From a candidate division FCPU426 bacterium (lineage in GTDB: Bacteria > Oederibacteriota > Muellerivitia > Muellerivitales > Muellerivitaceae), in assembly GCA_027452205.1 (NCBI GenBank), contig DAIDGV010000024.1:156750-220749 (forward strand): a stretch of DNA of 64,000 nt, written 5' to 3'. Each line of letters starts with the position of its first letter. Within the stretch, counting starts at the first letter, position 1. The notes below the pieces were generated by a model, which was not told where the DNA came from, did not search any database, and was given only the letters and a program-made list of their open reading frames with translations. This document shows positions 15,591 through 24,310 of the stretch, one piece after another. Position numbers and translations under genes: made by a program.

Positions 15591-17351
15591 ATGTCCCCTC
15601 AAGTCACGGCTCTCAAATGGCGTCCCCAAGTCTTCGCCGATATGGTCGGCCAAGAACACATCAGCCGCTCCCTTCAGAATGCCATGAAAGCCAACCGGGT
15701 GGCCCATGCTTATATCTTCGCCGGGCCCCGGGGCGTCGGTAAGACCACCACTGCCCGCATCTTCGCCAAGGCCCTCAACTGCCGCAACTTGAAGGACGGC
15801 GAACCCTGCAATACCTGCGACCTGTGCCAGGACGTCAACAACGGGTCCTCCATGGACGTGATCGAGATCGACTCAGCTTCGTTCAACGGCGTGGATGATA
15901 TCCGTAGCCTTCAAGAGACCGTGGCCACCGCCCCTTCCAAGGGTAAATACAAGGTCTACATCTTCGACGAAGCGCACCGGATCACCAAACAAGCCTTCGA
16001 CGCCTTTTTGAAGACCCTGGAAGAACCGCCCGCCCACGTCATCTTCATCCTGGCTTCCACCGAGATCCACCAGTTCCCGGCCACCGTCCAATCCCGCTGC
16101 CAACGGTTCGAGTTCCGGGCCATGGGCATCGACACCCTGACCAAGCAACTACGCCGCATCACCGACGCCGAGGGCATCCAGATCGACGATAAGGGTCTTT
16201 ATCAGATCGCCCGGGCCGCCCGGGGTTCCATGCGCGACAGCCAAAGGACCTTGGACCAGGTCGTGGCCTTCGCCGGTAAAGAGGTCAAGGCTGAGGATAT
16301 CCGGGTCGCCTTGGGGACCATTGAAGAGGAAGTTTTCTTGAAGTTGATCGAAGCCGCCGTGAACCAGGACGCGCCTTCCGCCTTGACCGTGACCAAAGCC
16401 GTCATCGATGGCGGCAAGGACCTGGAACATTTCTACGCGGGCCTTTTGGAAACCTTCCGACACTTGGCGGTGGCCAAGGCCTATCCCGCCTCCGCCGCCC
16501 AGTTCATTTCCCTTTCGGGCGAGGATGTTGAGAAATTAGTAAAGTTCTCCGCCCAAATGGAAGAAGCCCAGATCCTTTCGTCCTTACGGTTGCTCATCGA
16601 GCAAGAATGGGCCCTGCGCCATTCCAACAATCCCCAGATAGTTCTGGAGACGGTGGTGTTGGAACTGGCCCATCTCAAACAACTGACTTCCGTCGGTGAT
16701 CTGCTCAAACAGGTCGGCAGCAGCTCTCCCGTTATGCCTCGTCCTGCTTCATCCCCTGCCTACGCTAAAGCTTCGGCAGACAAGCTGCCTGCCCCCCGGA
16801 GCTTTAGCGCAGAAGGGGCCCCATCTCCCGCTTATTCCGCCCCCTCCGCGCCGAAGCCCGTGGTGGTCATGGAAGGCGAACCGGTCCTGGCGGTCGATGA
16901 GATCGAGGAACCCGTCGAGACCGAAAGCAGCCCCGAATTGGCCAAACTGAAATCCCAATGGCAGGAATTGCTCGAGAAGGTCGGCGCTAAAAAAGCCGCC
17001 TTGAAAGGCGTCTTGGTCGATACCCGTCCCAAGACCATCGACGAAGGCACTCTGGTGCTGCTTTGCAAAGGGCCATTCCATTACGAGCAGATGACCAAGT
17101 CCGAGAACAAAGTATTGGTCGAGGGGATCCTGGAAGAGATGCTGGGCCGTAAGCTGAACTTGGTCGCGGTATTGCCCGAAGGGGCCAAGAACGCCTCCAC
17201 CGACAAAGCTCCCGTGCGGACTCCCAAGTCCATGTCCGCCCCCAAAGTGGATGTCAAAGAGATCGAGAAGGATGAGCCGGTCGTGGCCGCCGCCATGAAA
17301 CTTTTTGGCGCCAAAGTGGTCGAGGTCAAACGCAACAACCCCCCCAAATAG
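15591..17351 (+). CDS. dnaX: DNA polymerase III subunit gamma/tau
   Basis: 586 residues; the clamp-loader ATPase that opens the sliding clamp and organises the replisome. AAA+ motor: Walker A GPRGVGKTT at residues 45-53, a zinc module with C64, C73, C76 and C79, and Walker B DEAH at 126-129, followed by the LEEPP and STEIHQFPATVQSRCQRF sensor-1/SRC segment. Domain III follows (about 245-370), then a Pro/Ala linker holding an inserted palindromic repeat (about residues 388-408), then a tau-like C-terminal part (about 445-540). The ATG follows GGAG. It belongs to the conserved dnaX-ybaB-recR set, here split by a minus-strand membrane gene. Confidence 0.97.
   Translation: MSPQVTALKWRPQVFADMVGQEHISRSLQNAMKANRVAHAYIFAGPRGVGKTTTARIFAKALNCRNLKDGEPCNTCDLCQDVNNGSSMDVIEIDSASFNGVDDIRSLQETVATAPSKGKYKVYIFDEAHRITKQAFDAFLKTLEEPPAHVIFILASTEIHQFPATVQSRCQRFEFRAMGIDTLTKQLRRITDAEGIQIDDKGLYQIARAARGSMRDSQRTLDQVVAFAGKEVKAEDIRVALGTIEEEVFLKLIEAAVNQDAPSALTVTKAVIDGGKDLEHFYAGLLETFRHLAVAKAYPASAAQFISLSGEDVEKLVKFSAQMEEAQILSSLRLLIEQEWALRHSNNPQIVLETVVLELAHLKQLTSVGDLLKQVGSSSPVMPRPASSPAYAKASADKLPAPRSFSAEGAPSPAYSAPSAPKPVVVMEGEPVLAVDEIEEPVETESSPELAKLKSQWQELLEKVGAKKAALKGVLVDTRPKTIDEGTLVLLCKGPFHYEQMTKSENKVLVEGILEEMLGRKLNLVAVLPEGAKNASTDKAPVRTPKSMSAPKVDVKEIEKDEPVVAAAMKLFGAKVVEVKRNNPPK
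16760..16812. repeat. palindromic repeat inserted in frame in dnaX
   Basis: CTACGCTAAAGCTTCGG (16760-16776) and CCGGAGCTTTAGCGCAG (16796-16812) are inverted with 15 of 17 positions paired. The inner GGCAG / CTGCC (16775-16779 / 16785-16789) makes a nested hairpin. It encodes YAKASADKLPAP in the linker. 'AYAKASA' peptides from such DNA repeats turn up in many environmental bacterial proteins (recollection, not searched). Confidence 0.65.
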
Positions 17352-17353
17352 TC

Positions 17354-19045
17354 TTATCGGGAATGGATCGAGAATAGCTGGAAAGCGCCGCAACGGAAGA
17401 CCAGTTGGGGCCTGATCTCTTGATGGAAGTTCTCCCTTAAATACCGCGCGTAATGCGCTCCCTGTTCCGCCGAACACATCCAAAGCACCCTTGGATTGTT
17501 CACCGAGTCCCGCAAGGGTTCCTTCACGCCGAAGTTTTCCAACCCTTTCAAGCTGGCCGGACTGGTCTGGCAAAAGACCGCCAAAAAGGGATGGTAAGGC
17601 CGGAAACATTCCAGGTCGTCGAAAGCCCCCAAAGCCTCGAAGGGAAATTGGTAGATCTCGTAAAGTGTGCCGGGCTGGGGACGGGCTTCCTTCAAATAAT
17701 CATGAAGCACCGCTTGGCTCGCCAACCGCTGTTGATCTTGACGGTAATAGTCCCTCAACAAGGGCAGCGCCGAAAGGAACAGGCCCGCCAAGAGCAGAAA
17801 TTTAACGACCGAGAACAACCGGGTCTTTCCCTGGAACCCAAAAGACCGTGCCTCGATCAAGGCTCCGTTCACCAAGAAAAGCAGCAAGGGCAAGTTCACC
17901 CGGTCCGGGGCCCGCAAGAGATAGATCATTCCCACCAACAACACCAATAACCATAAAAACTGGAGCAGCCATCTTTTGCGGGCTTCCCCTTCGCACAGAA
18001 GCAAGAGCAGAAGGAATGCCACCAGGATCCGGGCGTCCCAATAGGAAGTCAGCAATTCTTCCAGACTATGGAAAGACGCGATCTTGCCTTCGGACCCCCA
18101 ACGGGGAAAGGCGGCCCCGATCTTTTGGAAGGTTGGCGCGTTGAATTTATCCGGATCGGTGTAGTACCAATTCTTGAAGAGCCACAGGTCGTTCTCGGTC
18201 CAATGGACCGAATCGAAGACCGGCTTGCTTTCAGGAGTGTAGGAAGGGACCCGGTAATCCTGGGCGGCGACCCGGGCCTGATCGAACCGGCGATATTCCT
18301 TCCATGCGGGATCGCTTTGGAACCAAAAGTAATTGAAAAGAACCAACCCGCAGAGGACCAACCCCGCCGCGCCCAACCAACGCTGATTCTCACGAAGGAA
18401 AGTACGCCAGGAAGGATCGAAGGCCCGGTAAAGGATCATCGGAAGCGCCATCAAAAAAGCCAGACCCAGCGAATCGACCCGGACCAAGGCGGAAAGCCAA
18501 AGGAGCAAGACTCCGGTCATTATCAAGCCCGATCGGTTTTTATCCGAAGGCCCGGCCCCTAGAAGGACAGTGAGCCCCACCTGGGCCGCCAACAAGGCCG
18601 TGATCGTGAATTGAAGAAAGACGAAGAAGATGAAATAAACACTGACCCATAAACCCGCGAAGAGCGCGGCCTTGAACCAGCCAGGCGACCGGCGCAAGGA
18701 AAACCAAAGTAGGACGAAGAAAGAAGCGGCTTGGGTCAGGCAGAGGAAAAGCGGATACCAGGGAACCGTCTGGTTCCAGGTGTAGAGCGCCTTCAGACCA
18801 TAACCTAAAAGAACGTTCGAATAGCCGATGAAAGGCGAGGCCTCGCCCGAGGCCGTGATACCCTTGAGGGTCAGGATCTTGAAAATGTCGTCGTTCACCA
18901 GGAAAAAGGGACGGATAAAAAACAATTGGATGGCGGCTAGGATTGCGGTTATTGTGAAGGCGACGAAGGCGGCCTCGGACCCAAAACCCCTCCGCGCTCC
19001 GGTATCGGACCGGTCCATGTGGGAGTGGTCTGGTATCAAGCTCAT
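17354..19045 (-). CDS. multi-spanning membrane protein, GT-C-like (unassigned)
   Basis: 563 residues with roughly 11-12 hydrophobic spans; not a family I can name with certainty. The first external loop after span 1 contains FLVNDDIFK, an acidic pair placed as in GT-C glycosyltransferases, and a long soluble loop (about 230-320) rich in Trp/Tyr/Asp follows mid-protein. The C-terminal ~90 residues are soluble. A lipid-linked-sugar glycosyltransferase is the best guess, but an unrelated transporter is possible. It ends 2 bases from the dnaX stop (convergent) and is divergent from ybaB, so it has been placed inside an otherwise conserved dnaX-ybaB-recR group. The start could also be the ATG at 19018. 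Confidence 0.7.
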   Translation of the reverse strand: MSLIPDHSHMDRSDTGARRGFGSEAAFVAFTITAILAAIQLFFIRPFFLVNDDIFKILTLKGITASGEASPFIGYSNVLLGYGLKALYTWNQTVPWYPLFLCLTQAASFFVLLWFSLRRSPGWFKAALFAGLWVSVYFIFFVFLQFTITALLAAQVGLTVLLGAGPSDKNRSGLIMTGVLLLWLSALVRVDSLGLAFLMALPMILYRAFDPSWRTFLRENQRWLGAAGLVLCGLVLFNYFWFQSDPAWKEYRRFDQARVAAQDYRVPSYTPESKPVFDSVHWTENDLWLFKNWYYTDPDKFNAPTFQKIGAAFPRWGSEGKIASFHSLEELLTSYWDARILVAFLLLLLLCEGEARKRWLLQFLWLLVLLVGMIYLLRAPDRVNLPLLLFLVNGALIEARSFGFQGKTRLFSVVKFLLLAGLFLSALPLLRDYYRQDQQRLASQAVLHDYLKEARPQPGTLYEIYQFPFEALGAFDDLECFRPYHPFLAVFCQTSPASLKGLENFGVKEPLRDSVNNPRVLWMCSAEQGAHYARYLRENFHQEIRPQLVFRCGAFQLFSIHSR

Positions 19046-19126
19046 GACGGTGATTTTAGCAAACCGCTATTTTCCACCCTATGTTTATTTGACGGTTCTG
19101 CCGACATTTTCTCAACGGAGTGCCCC

Positions 19127-19432
19127 ATGCCGGATATGTTCAACCTGCTTCGCCAAGCCCAGGCCATGAAACAAAAGATGAGCGAGTTCCAAAAGGAGCT
19201 GGAAAGCCAGTCTTTTACCGGTACCGCCGGTAAAGGCGCGGTGACCGTGAAGCTTAACGGTAAACACGACGTGCTCGAGGTCAAGATCGACCCCCAAGCC
19301 GCCCAGGACGTGGAAAAGCTCCAGGGTTATATCCAGGAAGCCATCAATGAGGCGGGCCACCAAGTGAACGCAAAGCTCAAAGCCGAGGTCGGCAAGATGA
19401 CCGGCGGCCTGGGCATTCCCGGTCTCTTTTAG
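19127..19432 (+). CDS. ybaB: YbaB/EbfC nucleoid-associated protein
   Basis: 101 residues from the ATG at 19127 (CGGAG six bases upstream). It shows the family pattern: MFNLLRQAQAMKQKMSEFQ helix, GKGAVTVKLNGKHDVLEVKID strand region, DVEKLQGYIQEAINEA, and a Gly-rich TGGLGIPGLF end. It binds DNA as a dimer. It sits between dnaX and recR as in most bacteria, supporting the call. Confidence 0.95.
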   Translation: MPDMFNLLRQAQAMKQKMSEFQKELESQSFTGTAGKGAVTVKLNGKHDVLEVKIDPQAAQDVEKLQGYIQEAINEAGHQVNAKLKAEVGKMTGGLGIPGLF

Positions 19433-19437
19433 AGACC

Positions 19438-19527
19438 GAATTTTGAATTGAGAATTCTTGATTTTGAATTGTGGTGATTTTGAATATAAATTCAAAATTT
19501 AACATTCAAAATTCATAATTCCAAAAT
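19438..19527. repeat. AT-rich palindromic element before recR
   Basis: Repeated ATTTTGAATT units on the left face AATTCAAAAT-type units on the right. The right end CAAAATTCATAATTCCAAAAT-GGAG closely matches the element before dnaX. It supplies the sequence up to the GGAG in front of the recR TTG start. Confidence 0.6.
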
Positions 19528-19537
19528 GGAGACCATT

Positions 19538-20140
19538 TTGGCTGAATATCCCCCTTCCCTCGAGCGGCTGCTGCACGAGCTGGAGAAGCTTCCCGGTATC
19601 GGGCCCCGCACCGCCCAGCGCCTGGCCTTTCATTTATTGAAACAACCCGCGGATATTTCCCGCGCCTTGGCCGCCGCCTTGGTCGATGCCCGCACGAAGC
19701 TCCATCCTTGCCGCGATTGTTTCAACCTGACCGAAGAGACCTTGTGCAACATTTGCGCTTCCTCGAACCGGGAAAGGTCCTCCCTTTTGGTCGTGGAGGA
19801 TCCCAGCGATGTGGTGGCCTTCGAGCGCACCCACGAATACCGGGGTCTTTACCACGTGCTGGGCGGTACCCTGTCGCCTTTGGAAGGCCGGGGCCCGCAG
19901 GACCTGACCTTGGACGCTTTGGTCGAACGGGTAAAGAAGGCCGGTTCTTTTAAAGAGATCATTGTGGCCACTGACCCCACCGTGGAAGGCGATTCCACCG
20001 CGCTTTATATCCAACAACTGCTCAAGGGCGTTACGGTCAAGGTAACCCGTCTGGCCCGGGGCTTGCCCAGCGGTGGGGATGTGGAATATGCTGACGAATC
20101 GACTCTCCTAAAAGCCCTGGAAGGGCGCAGAGAATTATAA
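19538..20140 (+). CDS. recR: recombination mediator protein RecR
   Basis: About 200 residues. Helix-hairpin-helix KLPGIGPRTAQRLAF, C4 zinc finger (CRDC...CNIC), Toprim domain starting SLLVVEDPSDV and ending GGDVEYADESTL. RecR with RecF/RecO loads RecA on gapped DNA. I place the start at TTG 19538: GGAG is six bases upstream and relatives begin AEYPPSLERL. An ATG at 19526 in the same frame would add four residues but falls in the AT-rich repeat without a ribosome site. It follows ybaB by about 105 bases. Confidence 0.96.
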   Translation: MAEYPPSLERLLHELEKLPGIGPRTAQRLAFHLLKQPADISRALAAALVDARTKLHPCRDCFNLTEETLCNICASSNRERSSLLVVEDPSDVVAFERTHEYRGLYHVLGGTLSPLEGRGPQDLTLDALVERVKKAGSFKEIIVATDPTVEGDSTALYIQQLLKGVTVKVTRLARGLPSGGDVEYADESTLLKALEGRREL

Positions 20141-20172
20141 AAGCCGATCAAACACAAAGGCCGCCGCGAACT

Positions 20173-21222
20173 ATGAAAAACTTTTTATTCCTCGCCTTTC
20201 TTATAATCACCTCCATGACCTGGGCCCAAGAAACCATCGTTCCCGCGGACAGCCCCCTGATCCAATATTCGGGCCGCGTCGATCTTACCGATCCCAAAGC
20301 GCCCAAGTTCGATTGGCCGGGCATTTCCATCACCGTGGGCTTCAAGGGTTCTTCCCTCGGCTTTCTGTTGGACGATCTGGGCAACAACTACGACGTCCAA
20401 GTGGATGGCAAACCGGTGACCGTCTGGGTGACCAGCCGGAACACCTCGATTTACACCCTGACCGTCCCCGCCGGGGAACATCTGTTGCGGGTGGTCAAGC
20501 GCACTGAGGCTCTTTTCGGCGGCTGCACCTTCAAGGGCATTTCCCTGCCTAAGGACACGACCCTTTTCAGGGCCCCGGACGCCCCCAACCGGCGCCTCGA
20601 GATCATCGGGGACTCCTATGTCTGCGGTTACGGCGTGGAATCCTCCTCCGTCCAATGTGACAGCTTGCGTCCCTATGAGAACGTGGACAAAGCCTTCGGG
20701 GCCTTGATCGCCCAGGACCTACAGGCCGAATATCACGTCGAAGCCTTTTCGGGAAAAGGCATCCTGCGCAACTGGGGTGAAAAGAGTCCGACGTCCCCGG
20801 ACCCCTTTCCGCCTTTGTTCGACCGGACCCTTTGCCGGGAATCGAAATCCCTTTGGGATTTCACGAAGTGGACGCCCCATGCGGTGCTCATCCATTTGGG
20901 TTTGAACGATTTCTCCACCGCGCCCGAGGCCAGCCAAAAGGAATTCACCCACGTTTATCTCGAATTGCTCAAACACATCCGAAGCAAATATCCAAAGGCC
21001 GTCCTGTTCTGCGTGGCTCCCTTGGATCAATACGGCCTCTCCGTCCTGCTGGATAAGATCGTCGAAAAAGCCCACGCGGGCGGCGACAACAACATCTTTT
21101 TGCTGACCTATCCCCCCGTCACACCCGACCTCTTCGGTTGCGACGGTCATCCCAACGCGGTGGCCCAACGCCATATCGCCGACGCCCTCATTCCGACCAT
21201 TAAAGAGACCCTCTACTGGTAG
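20173..21222 (+). CDS. secreted SGNH esterase with CE2-like architecture
   Basis: 349 residues with a signal peptide (about 1-18). Residues ~30-125 form a beta-sandwich jelly-roll-like domain and ~135-349 an SGNH hydrolase: block I IIGDSYVCGYG (nucleophile Ser in GDS), block III HLGLNDFS, and the C-terminal DGHPNAVAQRH carrying the Asp-His pair. This domain order is that of carbohydrate esterase family 2 acetylesterases, which remove acetyl groups from polysaccharides. Export to periplasm or outside is expected. The polysaccharide target is unknown. Confidence 0.87.
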   Translation: MKNFLFLAFLIITSMTWAQETIVPADSPLIQYSGRVDLTDPKAPKFDWPGISITVGFKGSSLGFLLDDLGNNYDVQVDGKPVTVWVTSRNTSIYTLTVPAGEHLLRVVKRTEALFGGCTFKGISLPKDTTLFRAPDAPNRRLEIIGDSYVCGYGVESSSVQCDSLRPYENVDKAFGALIAQDLQAEYHVEAFSGKGILRNWGEKSPTSPDPFPPLFDRTLCRESKSLWDFTKWTPHAVLIHLGLNDFSTAPEASQKEFTHVYLELLKHIRSKYPKAVLFCVAPLDQYGLSVLLDKIVEKAHAGGDNNIFLLTYPPVTPDLFGCDGHPNAVAQRHIADALIPTIKETLYW

Positions 21223-21252
21223 TTCTCTTTCCCTCGAAAAAGGTCTGTTAGA

Positions 21253-23454
21253 ATGCCGTCCATGACCCACCCCTTCGAACGTTCCCCCTTCTGGCCCGCT
21301 CTATTCTTTTTCATTTCCGGTTTTTGTGGGCTTGTTTACCAGATCATTTGGATGCGTTTGGCCTTCGCTTCTTTCGGGATAACGACCCACGTCCTATCCG
21401 TGGTTCTCTCCGTCTTCATGGCGGGCCTGGGCCTCGGGTCCTGGTGGGCAGGCCGGTGGGTCCCTCGCATAAAGTCGGCGGGCCATTCCCCTTTGTTCTT
21501 TTACGCGCTGGCCGAAGGGTTCATCGGCATCGGAGCTTTTACCGTTCCCGCCTTATATACCATCGCCTCGGACGCCCTGCTCCCGAGCGGCAATATCCAA
21601 TCCGGGACCTATCTGCTTTTTTCTGGGTTCGCCATCCTCCTTTCCCTGATGCCTTGGTGCTTTTGTATGGGCGCGACCTTTCCCCTCATGATGGCTTCAC
21701 TGGAAAAAAATTTGGATGGGGAAAGGAACTTCAGTTTCCTTTATACCGCCAATTCCTTAGGGGCCGTTGTCGGCTCCCTTTTGACCGTGATCGTCCTAGT
21801 AGAGCTATTGGGATTCCACCACACCCTGGTCCTGGCCGGCGCGCTGAACTTCTCCCTTTGCGCCGCATGCCTTTGGTTGTCTTCCTCGAAAGGAAAAAGA
21901 TCCGTAAGACCGGTCCTTTCCCAAGAGAAAAAATTTCCAAAAATATCCGTCGATCCTTTTTCCTTATCGCTACTTTTCATGACCGGTTTCGTTTCCATGT
22001 CCATGGAAGTGGCTTGGACCCGCAACTTCACTCCCGTTCTGGGCAACCAGGTCTATGCCTTCGCTTTCATCCTGGCCTCTTACCTTTTAGCCACCACCTT
22101 AGGCGCTTGGACTTACCGCAGAGCCCCCCGGGAAGGATTCGGTCTTTCAACTCTATTAGGCGCTCTCTTCGTGGCCGCGCTACTGACGATCGTCTTGAAC
22201 GATCCCCGGGTCCAACACCAACCTTGGATCGTCTTGCTGAGCATCACCCCCTTTTGCGGACTCTTGGGGTTCCTTACTCCGGCTCTGGTCGACCGTTACT
22301 CCCAAGGGGATCCTTCGTTCGCCGGACAGGCCTACGCGGTCAACATCCTCGGCTGCATCCTAGGCCCCTTGTTCTGTTCTTATTTGCTCCTTCCTTTTTG
22401 GGGGACCCGACTCTCCTTGTTTTTATTGTCCCTGCCCTTCGCTTACTTCGCGACCAAGACCATGAAAGGCCCTTTTAAAAAGAATGTTCTTCTCGGGGGA
22501 TGGTTAGGATTGGGCGCTCTTTTGACCCTGATCGTGTTGATGTGGACGGTGGATTTCGAGGAATCTTTCGCCAGGTTCATTAAACCTTCCGCCATACAGC
22601 GGGATGCTACCGCGACCGTAGTTGCCTGCGGCACGGGATACAAAAAGGTCCTTTTGGTGAACGGCATCGGTATGACCGGCTTGCTGCCCGAAACGAAAAT
22701 GATGGCCCATTTGCCCCTGGCTTATTTGGGCCATCCACCCACATCGGCCTTGGACATCTGTTTCGGCATGGGGACCACCTTCCGGGCGCTGTCCAGTTGG
22801 GAGATCCGGACGACCGTCGTGGACTTGGTCCCCGGCGTCATCCGCTCGTTCGGTTATTTTTGGAGTGACGCGGACCAAGTGACGGCTAACCCGATGGACC
22901 GGATGGTCGTCGATGACGGTCGCCGCTATTTGATGCGGATCCACGAACTTTACGATGTGATCACCGTCGATCCGCCGCCGCCGATCGAGGCGGCCGGTTC
23001 CAGCCTGCTCTACTCAACGGAGTTCTACGATCTGGTCAGGAAACACTTGAAGGAAGGGGGAATACTGCAACAATGGATCCCCGACTCCGACCTTTTGACC
23101 ACCCGTTCCGCGGTAAGATCCTTGACGCTCTCTTTTCCCTACGTCCGGGCTTTCCGTTCAACCTTGAAGATGGGAGTTCATTTCCTCGCCTCCACAAGCC
23201 CATTGCCCCAGCTGACGGGCGACCAATTGGCCGCGAAAACACCGCCCCGGGCCCGCAAGGACCTTGCCGAGTTCTTCATCGATAAGGACCCGAGACCCAT
23301 TTATAACGACTTGGTTAAAAAGGAGATCCCTCTTTCCTCTTTTTCCAATGGTATTCCCGTGCCCCTCTTGACCGATGATCGGCCTTTCAACGAATATTAC
23401 CTTTGTCGAAAATTTGCGCCCACCTTACAATCGTTTTGGAACCCGTCGAAATAA
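21253..23454 (+). CDS. fused membrane / spermidine synthase-like protein
   Basis: 733 residues. The N-terminal ~430 residues contain about 12-14 hydrophobic spans starting GFCGLVYQIIWMRLAF. The C-terminal ~290 are an aminopropyltransferase-like Rossmann domain: ALDICFGMGTTFRAL nucleotide loop, VVDLVP acidic residue, MVVDDGRRYL and YDVITVDPPPPIE. Such fusions are common in environmental genomes, and whether they make polyamines is unproven. The usual catalytic Asp of spermidine synthases is replaced by the DPPPP context, so classical activity is doubtful. It precedes a HAD hydrolase by 12 bases. Confidence 0.85.
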   Translation: MPSMTHPFERSPFWPALFFFISGFCGLVYQIIWMRLAFASFGITTHVLSVVLSVFMAGLGLGSWWAGRWVPRIKSAGHSPLFFYALAEGFIGIGAFTVPALYTIASDALLPSGNIQSGTYLLFSGFAILLSLMPWCFCMGATFPLMMASLEKNLDGERNFSFLYTANSLGAVVGSLLTVIVLVELLGFHHTLVLAGALNFSLCAACLWLSSSKGKRSVRPVLSQEKKFPKISVDPFSLSLLFMTGFVSMSMEVAWTRNFTPVLGNQVYAFAFILASYLLATTLGAWTYRRAPREGFGLSTLLGALFVAALLTIVLNDPRVQHQPWIVLLSITPFCGLLGFLTPALVDRYSQGDPSFAGQAYAVNILGCILGPLFCSYLLLPFWGTRLSLFLLSLPFAYFATKTMKGPFKKNVLLGGWLGLGALLTLIVLMWTVDFEESFARFIKPSAIQRDATATVVACGTGYKKVLLVNGIGMTGLLPETKMMAHLPLAYLGHPPTSALDICFGMGTTFRALSSWEIRTTVVDLVPGVIRSFGYFWSDADQVTANPMDRMVVDDGRRYLMRIHELYDVITVDPPPPIEAAGSSLLYSTEFYDLVRKHLKEGGILQQWIPDSDLLTTRSAVRSLTLSFPYVRAFRSTLKMGVHFLASTSPLPQLTGDQLAAKTPPRARKDLAEFFIDKDPRPIYNDLVKKEIPLSSFSNGIPVPLLTDDRPFNEYYLCRKFAPTLQSFWNPSK

Positions 23455-23466
23455 GAAAGGACCTTT

Positions 23467-24087
23467 ATGTCAAACCATCCTGTTCACACCCTTCTGCTCG
23501 ATATCGGCGGTGTCCTTTTGACCAATGGTTGGGACCGCAAGGCCCGGCAGGACGCGGCTAAGTCCTTCGGGTTGGATTATCTGGATATGGAAGAACGGCA
23601 TCACCTGACCTACGACACCTATGAGGCGGGCAAGATCAATCTGGATTCTTATTTGGACCGGGTAGTCTTTTTCGAGAAGCGGGGTTTCACCAAGGAACAG
23701 TTCCGCATGTTCATGATCTCCCAATCCCATCCCCACGAGCCGACGATCGAGCACTTCAAGGCCTTGAAACAAAAACACAACCTGAAGATCGGCGCGATCA
23801 GCAATGAGGGCCGGGAACTTTCCGAATACCGTATCCGCAAGTTCGAGCTGAACGGTTGGATCGATTTTTTCGTCGTCTCTTCCTTCGTGCACATGCGCAA
23901 ACCCGATGAGGACATTTACCGTTTGGCCTTGGGCATCGCCCAGACGCCGGCGGACAATTGCGCTTACGTGGACGACCGTCATCTCTTCGTTGAAGTGGCC
24001 CAAAAGCTGGGGATCCGTTCCATCCACCACCAGGCCCTTTCCAATACCATCGTCGGATTAGAAGCCCTGGGCCTCGCGACCGAGTAA
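23467..24087 (+). CDS. HAD-superfamily hydrolase
   Basis: 206 residues with a HAD Rossmann fold and helical cap. Motif I is LLLDIGGVLL: the nucleophile Asp is present, but the second Asp of DxD is Gly. Motif II is in IGAISNEG, motif III is the K of MRKPDEDIY, and motif IV is YVDDR. The pattern is close to YihX/GPP-like 'HAD-IA' proteins. The missing general-acid Asp leaves substrate and even phosphatase activity uncertain. Good AAAGGA ribosome site; likely co-transcribed with the upstream fused membrane protein and ended by the terminator at 24133. Confidence 0.88.
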   Translation: MSNHPVHTLLLDIGGVLLTNGWDRKARQDAAKSFGLDYLDMEERHHLTYDTYEAGKINLDSYLDRVVFFEKRGFTKEQFRMFMISQSHPHEPTIEHFKALKQKHNLKIGAISNEGRELSEYRIRKFELNGWIDFFVVSSFVHMRKPDEDIYRLALGIAQTPADNCAYVDDRHLFVEVAQKLGIRSIHHQALSNTIVGLEALGLATE

Positions 24088-24098
24088 CCCACAAAAAC

Positions 24099-24126
24099 TT
24101 GACTTTTCGAGGGGGTGATTTAGACT
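24099..24126 (+). promoter_or_regulatory. candidate promoter upstream of tRNA-Asn
   Basis: TTGACT (24099-24104), 16-base spacer, TAGACT (24121-24126). It lies just before the terminator-like hairpin at 24133, so that hairpin would be in the leader of the tRNA transcript if this promoter is real. Confidence 0.4.
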
Positions 24127-24132
24127 ATCCCT

Positions 24133-24161
24133 CCCTCGGGCCCCATTTCCCGGGGGTTTTT
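24133..24161 (+). terminator. intrinsic terminator-like hairpin between HAD gene and tRNA-Asn
   Basis: CCCTCGGG / CCCGGGGG (24133-24140 / 24149-24156, one G-T pair), eight-base loop, followed by TTTTT. Confidence 0.7.
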
Positions 24162-24191
24162 AATTTAAAACGCTCGTGTTTCCGAGCAAAT

Positions 24192-24266
24192 TCCCCGGTA
24201 GCTCAATGGTGGAGCATGCGACTGTTAATCGCAGGGTTGTTGGTTCGAGTCCAACCCGGGGAGCCA
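24192..24266 (+). tRNA. tRNA-Asn (GTT), CCA encoded
   Basis: Acceptor TCCCCGG / CCGGGGA, D-arm GCTC/GAGC, anticodon stem TGCGA/TCGCA with loop CTGTTAA (GTT), T-arm GTTGG-TTCGAGT-CCAAC, discriminator G, encoded CCA. It is followed by a strong terminator and two tandem structured repeats. Confidence 0.96.
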
Positions 24267-24276
24267 TCAAAATAAA

Positions 24277-24310
24277 GGCCGTCCGCCCAAAGCGGACGGC
24301 CTTTTGTTTT
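24277..24310 (+). terminator. intrinsic terminator after tRNA-Asn
   Basis: Perfect 10-bp stem GGCCGTCCGC / GCGGACGGCC (24277-24286 / 24292-24301), five-base loop, then TTTTGTTTT. Confidence 0.93.
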
